A stretch of DNA of 5,193 nucleotides from an uncultured Methanobrevibacter sp. (GTDB lineage Archaea; Methanobacteriota; Methanobacteria; Methanobacteriales; Methanobacteriaceae). Positions 1 through 5,193 of this stretch are shown piece by piece (position 1 is the first letter of the stretch; every line of letters begins with the position of its first letter). The notes under the pieces are model-generated. The model saw only the letters and a program-made list of their open reading frames with translations, had not been told where the DNA came from and searched no databases. The stretch covers positions 1 through 5,193 of the forward strand of contig CAJOMK010000125.1 of NCBI GenBank assembly GCA_905235495.1, read 5' to 3'. Made by a program: the position numbers and the translations under genes.

Positions 1-1
1 T

Positions 2-436
2 CTTGACAATTTAAAAACAGTTTATAAAACCAAGAACGATTTGAACAACGGCCTTGGGCCTCATCTTGAAATCACAACTCTTCTAATTGGAGACTTGAAT
101 ACATCAAAAGAAGAATTACAACAATTATGCGAGTTTGTCTATTATGAATTGGGAAAGGAGGTTCCCCTTCACTTTTCACGATTTTTCCCGCAATACAAGA
201 TGCAGGATATTCCAGCTACTGACACTCGATTGTTGGAACAAGCCAAAAAAATAGCAAAGGATGTGGGGCTTGAATATGTTTATATCGGCAACATGCCAAG
301 CGATAACAACAGCTACTGCCCTAATTGCGGAGAGCTCCTCATTGAGAGAAACGGATTTTCAGCGCAAGGCAAAAAAAGAATAAAAGAGGGCCGCTGCCTT
401 ACCTGCGGCCATGAATTGAATTTTATTTTAGAATGA
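2..436 (+). CDS. amrS: AmmeMemoRadiSam system radical SAM enzyme, C-terminal part (5' end outside window)
   Basis: The frame is open from the left edge, so the gene starts upstream; 144 residues are visible out of roughly 340 usual for the family. The TTG at 41 is inside the reading frame, since sensible protein (LDNLKTVYKTKND) precedes it, and is not the start. Family-typical blocks are seen: HLEITTLLIGDLN (residues 21-33 of the visible part), PLHFSRFFPQYKM, YVYIGNMP, and a C-terminal cysteine cluster YCPNCGELL...RCLTCG with cysteine codons at 317, 326, 395 and 404. The CxxxCxxC motif that binds the radical SAM 4Fe-4S cluster would lie in the missing N-terminal half. The family is named for co-occurrence with AMMECR1 and Memo proteins and its reaction is not firmly established. 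The C-terminal cysteines could bind zinc or iron (inference). It is the only plus-strand gene and converges on the glycopolymer genes, so it is probably unrelated to them in function. Confidence 0.88.
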   Translation, partial: LDNLKTVYKTKNDLNNGLGPHLEITTLLIGDLNTSKEELQQLCEFVYYELGKEVPLHFSRFFPQYKMQDIPATDTRLLEQAKKIAKDVGLEYVYIGNMPSDNNSYCPNCGELLIERNGFSAQGKKRIKEGRCLTCGHELNFILE

Positions 437-454
437 TTATTGAATTTAGCATAG

Positions 455-2665
455 CTATTTCCTGAATACATGATCAACTATCCTTTTTGTAGCTCCACCA
501 TCATCAATGCTGCAGAATCTTTCATAGAATGCATCATATTCATCCTTATAGTCTTCCACTACCTTGTCAATATTTTTTATATTATCAATAACTTCTTCGG
601 TGGTAAACAGCAAAGGTCCTGGAACTTCCTTATGGATATCGATGTAAAATCCTCTTAAAACATGCTCGTATTTGTCAAGATCATATGTAAAGAAGAGAAT
701 AGGCCTTTTAAGATTTGCAAAGTCAAAGAATACTGAGGAATAATCAGTTATTAAAATGTCGGATATCAGATAAAGTTCTGCAATATCATCATATCTTGAC
801 ACGTCTTTTGCAAATCCTTCGTAATCGCTTAAATCCAATTTATCCGCTATGAAGTAATGTGTTCTTATAAGAATCATATATTCATCGCCCAGCTCTTCCT
901 TCAGTCTGTCAAGGTCAAGCTTTAAATTGAATTTGTATTCTCCTATGTCATAAAAATCATCGTCCCTCCAAGTTGGAGCATACAATATGATTTTCTTATC
1001 TTCAGGAAGGTTCAGATTCTTCTTGATTTTTCCCACAGTTTCCTCACTGGCATTGTATAGGATGTCGTTTCGAGGATAGCCTTCTTCCAATATTTCTCCA
1101 TCATATGCAAATGCGCTCCTTAAAATTTCACTGGTATATCTGTTTGGAGATACAAGATAATTCCATTCTTTAGCATTGTTTACATAAATGTTCTTGATTC
1201 TGGGGCTGCCTGAATAGATGTTTCCTATATCCAGGCCCAGTCTTTTAAGGGGAGTTCCATGCCACGTGGAGAGAATGACCTGCTCTGGCCTTTTTAAAAG
1301 TGTGTAAGGCTGTCTTCCGTTTGTTATCCAGTATTTTGAACAAGCAAGATAGTAAAAATATTTCAATGAATTTCTTTTTACTTTTTTAGGATTTCCTGGA
1401 ATTTCCGTCTTTTTATCATTGATGATCCATACATATTCGAATTTATCTCCGTATTCTTCCAATAGATATTGGTAGATATATTTTGGACTATCTGTATAAT
1501 AATCTCCTCTAAAGCTAATCAAGCAAATTCTATCATCTTTAATTTTCATTTTATTGAATATGTTCAAGTAAATTGTATGAATAAGCAGATCCATGCTTAA
1601 ATTATTTAATATTTCCTTTATTTTTGCTTTAGCTAATCTGCGATTGATATATTTTGTAACGGCTTTTTTATCGTGGTTTTGAAGTGCTGTTATTTCTTTT
1701 TTGTTGTTTTTTATTATATTGATGTCCAAGTCTGCAGAAACTTCAGACATTTTATCAAAGTTTTCATTTCTCCATTTTTTATTTGATCTGAACTTTTTTG
1801 AGTAAATATTCAAGTAATATGATAATATTTTTTCATTAACTGCTGATTTTAAGACATCTTTTTTATTTTTATCATTAAAGTCGTCGATCAATCCCTTTGT
1901 TTTTCCATATTCCTCAATGGAATATTTGAAGTAATCGATGTCGGCTTCATCTGTCAATGATGGTGAGTTTATAATGTCATCTCGCTGTCTTTTTGCATAC
2001 AGTGTATTTTCCGCTGATTTGAAGTTGCTGGATTCATCAATAACTTTTATCATGAATGAATAGTCTGAGAAGTATTTTTCATCTTCATCAAATCTTATTT
2101 CTTTAATTATTTCCCTTTTTATTAAAGCATGCAGTGCGGAAAAGATGTCTGCGCTTTCGGAATCTTTTAAAGTAAGAAGTTCCATGGAATACTCTAAATC
2201 TGAGGAATCATTTCTTGTTAAAACCCGATTATCCCTTTTTTCAAGTTCCTCTTCAAAGCGGTCTTTGATATAGAATGTTTCAATTCTTTCTCCATTTATA
2301 AAATCAGCATTTGTTTCCTTTGAGACTTCAATTAATTTATTCAATCCTCCTTTGAATATGTAATCATCTCCATCAATGAAATAAACATATTCTCCAGAAG
2401 CTATTTCGAGTCCGGCATTTCTTGCTTTGGCTACTGCGATTGAATTATCAAATGACTTTACTATAATGTTTAAATCCTTTTCATATTCGCTTATGATATC
2501 ATTTACAGTATCAATATTTGTTTGATTATCATTGTTTTTGCTTATTCCATTTAAAATAATGATTGTTTCAATGTCATCCAGATTTTCTTCCCTTAAACTT
2601 TGAAGACAATCTTTTAAATATCTATTTTCACTATTGAATGGAATAATAATGCTGATGAATGTCAT
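455..2665 (-). CDS. Bifunctional GT2 glycosyltransferase / TagF-like CDP-glycerol glycerophosphotransferase
   Basis: This 736-residue protein has two domains. Residues 3 to about 220 are a GT-A family 2 glycosyltransferase: the opening FISIIIPFNSE, then AVAKARNAGLEIASGEYVYF followed by the DxD-type metal/nucleotide-sugar motif DGDD (98-101), and a later SDYSF (200-204) where family members place the catalytic acidic residue. A Lys/Asn-rich, probably helical linker spans about 225-375. Residues 376-736 match the CDP-glycerol:poly(glycerophosphate) glycerophosphotransferase family (GT-B fold): WHGTPLK with His469, GYPRNDIL (529-536), LYAPTWRD (561-568), RTH with His603, and ILITDYSS (637-644). 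The histidines of HGTP and RxH correspond to catalytic residues known in staphylococcal TagF. Total length is close to bacterial TagF. There is no signal peptide or membrane span, so it probably acts at the inner membrane face on a lipid-linked acceptor. The ATG at 2665 follows GTGAT with a 3-nt gap. The family is clear; donor and acceptor are inferred. Confidence 0.87.
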   Translation of the reverse strand: MTFISIIIPFNSENRYLKDCLQSLREENLDDIETIIILNGISKNNDNQTNIDTVNDIISEYEKDLNIIVKSFDNSIAVAKARNAGLEIASGEYVYFIDGDDYIFKGGLNKLIEVSKETNADFINGERIETFYIKDRFEEELEKRDNRVLTRNDSSDLEYSMELLTLKDSESADIFSALHALIKREIIKEIRFDEDEKYFSDYSFMIKVIDESSNFKSAENTLYAKRQRDDIINSPSLTDEADIDYFKYSIEEYGKTKGLIDDFNDKNKKDVLKSAVNEKILSYYLNIYSKKFRSNKKWRNENFDKMSEVSADLDINIIKNNKKEITALQNHDKKAVTKYINRRLAKAKIKEILNNLSMDLLIHTIYLNIFNKMKIKDDRICLISFRGDYYTDSPKYIYQYLLEEYGDKFEYVWIINDKKTEIPGNPKKVKRNSLKYFYYLACSKYWITNGRQPYTLLKRPEQVILSTWHGTPLKRLGLDIGNIYSGSPRIKNIYVNNAKEWNYLVSPNRYTSEILRSAFAYDGEILEEGYPRNDILYNASEETVGKIKKNLNLPEDKKIILYAPTWRDDDFYDIGEYKFNLKLDLDRLKEELGDEYMILIRTHYFIADKLDLSDYEGFAKDVSRYDDIAELYLISDILITDYSSVFFDFANLKRPILFFTYDLDKYEHVLRGFYIDIHKEVPGPLLFTTEEVIDNIKNIDKVVEDYKDEYDAFYERFCSIDDGGATKRIVDHVFRK

Positions 2666-2668
2666 TTT

Positions 2669-2673
2669 ATCAC
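2669..2673 (-). promoter_or_regulatory. Ribosome-binding site GTGAT for the bifunctional transferase
   Basis: On the minus strand the start reads GTGAT-AAA-ATG. GTGAT pairs with the archaeal 16S 3' end (complement GGTGATC), and the 3-nt gap is typical when this inner part of the anti-SD is used. The same 13 bases surround the start of the gene at 4825. The motif fixes the ATG at 2665. Confidence 0.6.
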
Positions 2674-2718
2674 ATTAAATTTAATTTATTGAATTCCTCT
2701 GATAATTCTTATTTGTTT

Positions 2719-2799
2719 GGTTTTTCTATTGGTTTTATTAGTTTGGGTTTTGGTTTTTTCTATTGGTCTTGTTTATTTGATTTTTCTATTAGTCTTATG
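2719..2799 (-). repeat. Three degenerate A-rich repeats straddling the TAG stop of the 399-residue transferase
   Basis: On the minus strand the core AAGACYAATAGAAAAA occurs three times: around 2779-2799 (inside the last codons), 2752-2773 (containing the TAG stop) and 2719-2739 (past the stop, reading AAAACCAATAGAAAAA). The offsets are 26 and 34 nt. The outer two copies are 60 nt apart and so lie in the same reading frame, while the middle copy is out of phase and supplies the in-frame TAG. The plus strand of this stretch is correspondingly T-rich. Confidence 0.55.
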
Positions 2800-3959
2800 A
2801 TATTTTCAGATGCTTTTCCGTCATCGAATTCATTGTATTTTTCTCTAAAATCATGGTATTTATCACCATATTTTTCAAAATACTCTTCTTCTGTATTGTT
2901 TTTTATAAACTCAATAAGCTCTTCGGTAGTTTCTATAAGTGGTCCTGGAACTGTATTTATGTCAAAGTAAAAGTCCCTTAAATTGTCCTTGTAAAATTCC
3001 ATATCGTATGTGAAGAATAAAATAGGCCTGTTAAGCAAGGCATAATCAAACATTACTGAAGAGTAATCGGTAATAAGAATATCAGAAATCAAATACAGTT
3101 CCTGTATATCCCACATTTCATTGCATTCTATAACAAAACCGCCATATTTTTTCCAATCGATCTTGTCCTTTACAAGATAATGGAATTTAACGATTAAAAC
3201 ATAGTCATCAGATAATGCATTTTGCATTGCATTAAAATCCATTTCTGTTGCAAACTTATAGATTCCGCTTTCATGAAATTGATTATCTCGCCATGTTGGT
3301 GCATAAAGGATAATTTTTTTATCCTCATCTATATTCAGCCTTTCTTTTATCTCATTAATTTTAATTTCATTATTCTCATTAACTAAAATATCATTGCGGG
3401 GATAACCGATTTCAAGCATTTCGCCATTGAATGCAAAGGCTCTTTTAAATATTTTTGATGAAAAGCTGTTTTGTGAAATCAAATAGTCCCAGACGGAAGT
3501 GCTTTCCTTGAATTTCGCTCTATAATCTTCAATATCCTGGTGTCCGCTCATATTCACCTTGTCCATATCCAAGGCAAGCTTTTTAAGGGGAGTGCCGTGC
3601 CAGGTTTGAATAAACTTTGTATTTTTACTTTTTTTAAGATAGTACTGATGTCTTGAATCAAATATCCAGAATCCGCTTCTAAGGCTGTAGTATAGAAATT
3701 TAGCACGTGACCTTTTAATTTTTACACAGTTTCCAGGTATTTCTATTTCCGGATTCTGCAATGACCAGACGCATTTGTATTTCTTGTCCAGTCCCTGTTT
3801 CACCATTTCTTCATAGATATAGCGCGGATTTCCAGTATAGTTACGGCCATTGCTGCTTTCTTCGAACATTATGACATTGTGTTTAACAGGAATAAAATGG
3901 GATGATAGCTTATACCCTGCAAATACTATTTTTTTTATCATTTCTTTAAGATTTACCAT
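2760..3959 (-). CDS. TagB/TagF-like CDP-glycerol glycerophosphotransferase family protein (single domain)
   Basis: This 399-residue protein is a paralogue of the C-terminal half of the 736-residue neighbour downstream. Shared blocks in order: NPRYIYEE (44-51), WHGTPLKKLALD (120-131, catalytic His121), AFAFNGEMLEIGYPRNDIL (174-192), LYAPTWRD (218-225), KFH with the second conserved His260, ISDILITDYSS (291-301), RPILFFTYD (311-319) and VPGPL (337-341). It lacks the GT2 domain, so it resembles TagB-type primases or short TagF proteins that transfer glycerol phosphate or a similar unit from a CDP donor to a membrane-bound acceptor. The N-terminus (MIKKIVFAGYKL) is basic and mildly hydrophobic, which may help membrane association. 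The ATG at 3959 is chosen because AGGA lies 8 nt upstream; an in-frame Met at residue 7 is the alternative. The acidic DD (379-380) is followed by a basic, low-complexity tail that ends at a TAG inside a repeat. Whether it primes or extends a polymer cannot be told. Confidence 0.86.
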   Translation of the reverse strand: MVNLKEMIKKIVFAGYKLSSHFIPVKHNVIMFEESSNGRNYTGNPRYIYEEMVKQGLDKKYKCVWSLQNPEIEIPGNCVKIKRSRAKFLYYSLRSGFWIFDSRHQYYLKKSKNTKFIQTWHGTPLKKLALDMDKVNMSGHQDIEDYRAKFKESTSVWDYLISQNSFSSKIFKRAFAFNGEMLEIGYPRNDILVNENNEIKINEIKERLNIDEDKKIILYAPTWRDNQFHESGIYKFATEMDFNAMQNALSDDYVLIVKFHYLVKDKIDWKKYGGFVIECNEMWDIQELYLISDILITDYSSVMFDYALLNRPILFFTYDMEFYKDNLRDFYFDINTVPGPLIETTEELIEFIKNNTEEEYFEKYGDKYHDFREKYNEFDDGKASENIIRLIEKSNKQDQ

Positions 3960-3967
3960 TGTTTCAT

Positions 3968-3971
3968 TCCT
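3968..3971 (-). promoter_or_regulatory. Ribosome-binding site AGGA for the single-domain transferase
   Basis: Minus-strand AGGA lies 8 nt before the ATG at 3959. This is the 5' part of the Shine-Dalgarno sequence, unlike the GTGAT used by the two neighbouring genes. It supports residue 1 rather than the Met at residue 7 as the start. Confidence 0.5.
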
Positions 3972-3986
3972 GTAGAGTTAATAGCT

Positions 3987-4002
3987 TAATATTATTTTTT
4001 TT
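3987..4002 (-). promoter_or_regulatory. Candidate archaeal promoter (A-tract plus TATA-like box)
   Basis: On the minus strand a run of eight A (3995-4002) precedes TAATATTA (3987-3994), resembling an A-rich BRE followed by a TATA-like box. A start about 25 nt downstream would fall near 3966, giving a very short leader that would barely hold or would lose the AGGA site. It would let the transferase at 3959 be transcribed separately from the nucleotidyltransferase. It is weak evidence in A+T-rich DNA. Confidence 0.3.
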
Positions 4003-4054
4003 AATTGGATTTGCATAATCTTTTAGTTTAGATATTATTGATCTTGAAAAGCAG

Positions 4055-4825
4055 TTATTTGTTTTCCAATTTTTCAACTAATAACTGAGCGTTTTCCCAG
4101 TCTGTGTGGTCGTCTATTTCGGTCCATTCAAGGCCGTTGGTCAGGACATAGTCTATGATGGTGGTTTCACTCAGGTCCTTGTATGCAAAGTCGTAGTAGT
4201 TTTGAGGGTCTTCCTCTATTTTTTCTTCAAGTATCCTGTTGAATTGGACAATATCGTCTTTTACAACTTTGGAGACTCCGATGAATTCACCGGTTGAAGA
4301 TGGAATATCCAGCCATTTGCCAATATCTTCGATTTTTCCGTTGGCTATTGTGTTGTCCTCATTTAATGATTTATTAGCTATGATGAGCTTGAATGATTCT
4401 TCATTGAGTTCTTTGAAATTGTCTACAATCATTCCAGTATTGCGACATTGCGCAAGTCTTGATATGATTTCAGGATCCACCACATTGTCTCCGTTTACCA
4501 GAATGAAGTCATCCTTGTCGTTTTCCTCTATGTACTTGCTTGCAATGTAGGTTGATACTGAGGTATTTGTGACATCGTATTTTTCGTTTTCCAATATTAT
4601 GATGTCAATATCGTATTTTTCAGCTATTTTAGGGCAGATTTCCTCAACGGTTTCCTTTTTATATCCTACAAGCACTATGAATTTCTTCATTCCCGCATCG
4701 ATGCAGTTCTTAATCATTCTCTCAAGCAGGGTCATGTCGTTTATTTCAAGAAGCGCCTTTGGAATGTTGTCAGTTAAAGGTCTGAGTCTTGTTCCCATTC
4801 CAGCAGCTAATATTACACCTATCAT
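4055..4825 (-). CDS. LicC-like NTP:phosphate nucleotidyltransferase (possible CTP:phospho-alcohol cytidylyltransferase)
   Basis: This 256-residue protein is a complete nucleotidyltransferase of the sugar-phosphate/LicC/MobA-like fold. The N-terminus carries the NTP-binding signature LAAGMGTRLRP (6-16) continuing to IPKALLEI (21-28), with Lys23 as the conserved lysine. VLVGYKKE (51-58) follows, then YDVTNTSVSTYIASKYI (83-99), which resembles the asparagine-containing block of choline-phosphate cytidylyltransferase LicC. VNGDNVV (110-116) supplies metal ligand Asp113, and TGEFIGVSKV (178-187) and EIDDHTDWENA (236-246) give the late active-site loop with a second metal-binding aspartate, probably Asp238. 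The enzyme would join an NTP to a phosphorylated alcohol or sugar in the cytoplasm. Next to two CDP-alcohol phosphotransferase-family genes, CTP is the likely nucleotide (inference). Inositol-1-phosphate, choline phosphate, glycerol phosphate or a hexose-1-phosphate are all possible second substrates. The start at 4825 is supported by GTGAT three nt upstream and by the family-typical MxGVILAAG opening. Confidence 0.84.
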   Translation of the reverse strand: MIGVILAAGMGTRLRPLTDNIPKALLEINDMTLLERMIKNCIDAGMKKFIVLVGYKKETVEEICPKIAEKYDIDIIILENEKYDVTNTSVSTYIASKYIEENDKDDFILVNGDNVVDPEIISRLAQCRNTGMIVDNFKELNEESFKLIIANKSLNEDNTIANGKIEDIGKWLDIPSSTGEFIGVSKVVKDDIVQFNRILEEKIEEDPQNYYDFAYKDLSETTIIDYVLTNGLEWTEIDDHTDWENAQLLVEKLENK

Positions 4826-4828
4826 TTT

Positions 4829-4833
4829 ATCAC
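4829..4833 (-). promoter_or_regulatory. Ribosome-binding site GTGAT for the nucleotidyltransferase
   Basis: Minus-strand GTGAT lies 3 nt before the ATG at 4825, with the same spacing and flanks as at 2669-2673. The shared 13-bp stretch (4822-4834 and 2662-2674) includes the start codon. Confidence 0.6.
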
Positions 4834-4852
4834 ACTATTAATTTAAAAAATT

Positions 4853-4870
4853 GATTTAATAATCTTTATT
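4853..4870 (-). promoter_or_regulatory. Candidate promoter upstream of the nucleotidyltransferase
   Basis: The minus strand contains an A-rich run leading into GATTATTAAATC, centred about 33 nt before the ATG at 4825. That is a plausible TATA distance for a short leader. The whole 4826-4970 spacer is A+T-rich, so the match could be chance. Confidence 0.22.
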
Positions 4871-4970
4871 TTTATTTTAACAATTGGTTTTTCATTGTTT
4901 TGAAATTTTTAATAATTTGTTTTGGATTGTTTTTCAAGTTTTTTCTATTGAAATTTGATTTTATTAATTT

Positions 4971-5192
4971 TTATTCAATATTGTCCCATAAGGTTCTGAA
5001 AGCTCTTTTAGGAGGAATCCTGTTTATAATGACATCATAGACAAAGTCCACGATCACGCTTTTTGTATTGTAGTTGTTGCAGATGTCCTTCATCGCCATG
5101 ATGGAGTTCTTTCCTTCAAATATGACTCCGCTGGCCTTTTCATCGATAATCAGTCTCTGGCCGTATAATACTCCAAGAGTGTGGTTTCTGCT
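4971..5192 (-). CDS. Unrecognised protein, C-terminal 73 residues (5' end outside window)
   Basis: An open frame enters from the right edge and ends at TAA (4971-4973). The visible part begins SRNHTLGVLYGQRLIID and ends KRAFRTLWDNIE. It looks real: the frame is open over its whole length, the composition is balanced (Gly, Val, Ile, Asp, aromatics), and the base composition is clearly less A+T-rich than the spacer beyond its stop. It is probably soluble, with no membrane span; a likely beta-strand (SVIVDFVYDVII, residues 45-56) is followed by a basic segment INRIPPKRAFRTLW. I do not recognise the family and assign no function. It is on the same strand as the nucleotidyltransferase with a 145-nt spacer, so membership in the same cluster is possible but not shown. 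Confidence 0.72.
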   Translation of the reverse strand, partial: SRNHTLGVLYGQRLIIDEKASGVIFEGKNSIMAMKDICNNYNTKSVIVDFVYDVIINRIPPKRAFRTLWDNIE

Positions 5193-5193
5193 T

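Noticed and set aside
41..43. TTG at 41 as the start of the radical SAM gene
   Set aside because: The frame stays open to the window edge with plausible family sequence before it, and the protein would lack its whole radical SAM core.
447..457. Inverted repeat TAGC-ATA-GCTA at the stop of the bifunctional transferase
   Set aside because: The stem is only 4 bp with a 3-nt loop and no following T-run, too weak to call a terminator hairpin.
2696..2799. T-rich plus-strand stretch as a plus-strand terminator
   Set aside because: No plus-strand gene ends nearby, so the T-richness is better explained by the A-rich repeat and tail on the coding strand.
2659..2970. Plus-strand open frame rich in Phe and Ser
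   Set aside because: It is antisense to the end of the 399-residue transferase and has the Phe/Ser-rich composition expected of a reverse-complement shadow; no family motifs or ribosome-binding site.
4239..4841. Plus-strand open frames opposite the nucleotidyltransferase
   Set aside because: They lie entirely antisense to a gene with clear catalytic motifs and show the hydrophobic Ser/Leu/Phe-rich composition of shadow translation.
4826..4970. Possible small RNA or small gene in the 145-nt spacer
   Set aside because: The spacer is low-complexity A+T-rich sequence with frequent stops and no clear hairpin; only the start-site motif and a weak promoter candidate can be supported.

Overview
The window is A+T-rich, and its features fit a methanogenic archaeon of the Methanobrevibacter/Methanosphaera type. 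This is an inference from three things: an AmrS-type radical SAM gene of a kind common in such genomes; start-site motifs GTGAT-AAA-ATG that match the 3' end of archaeal 16S rRNA (complement GGTGATC); and very A-rich spacers on the coding strand. Nothing in the window proves the species, and a low-GC bacterium is not fully excluded.

Layout. At the left edge (2-436, + strand) is the C-terminal part of a radical SAM enzyme of the AmmeMemoRadiSam system, ending in a CxxC...CxxC cysteine cluster. It converges tail-to-tail, with an 18-nt gap, on a block of minus-strand genes that fills the rest of the window. Read in transcription order (right to left), that block holds: the last 73 codons of an unrecognised protein (4971-5192); a LicC-like NTP:phospho-compound nucleotidyltransferase (4055-4825); a single-domain TagB/TagF-like CDP-glycerol:glycerophosphotransferase-family protein (2760-3959); and a two-domain protein joining a GT2 glycosyltransferase to a second TagF-like glycerophosphotransferase domain (455-2665). 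The minus-strand spacers are 145, 95 and 94 nt. They are A-rich on the coding strand and lack clear oligo-T terminators, so read-through is possible, although each gene also has its own ribosome-binding site.

How the genes may work together. The nucleotidyltransferase would make a nucleotide-activated (probably CDP-linked) alcohol or sugar. The two TagB/TagF-like enzymes would transfer phospho-alcohol units onto a lipid-linked or glycan acceptor, and the GT2 domain would add sugars. Together they look like a small cassette for a teichoic-acid-like phosphodiester glycopolymer at the cell surface. The donor and the polymer cannot be read from sequence.

The least ordinary signals are in the non-coding DNA and at a gene end. 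A degenerate A-rich repeat straddles the TAG stop of the 399-residue transferase, with an open Lys/Pro-rich frame continuing past it. A 13-bp piece of that repeat recurs after the stop of the gene at 4971. No RNA genes, CRISPR arrays, insertion sequences or attachment sites were seen, and no stretch over 300 bases lacks a gene.
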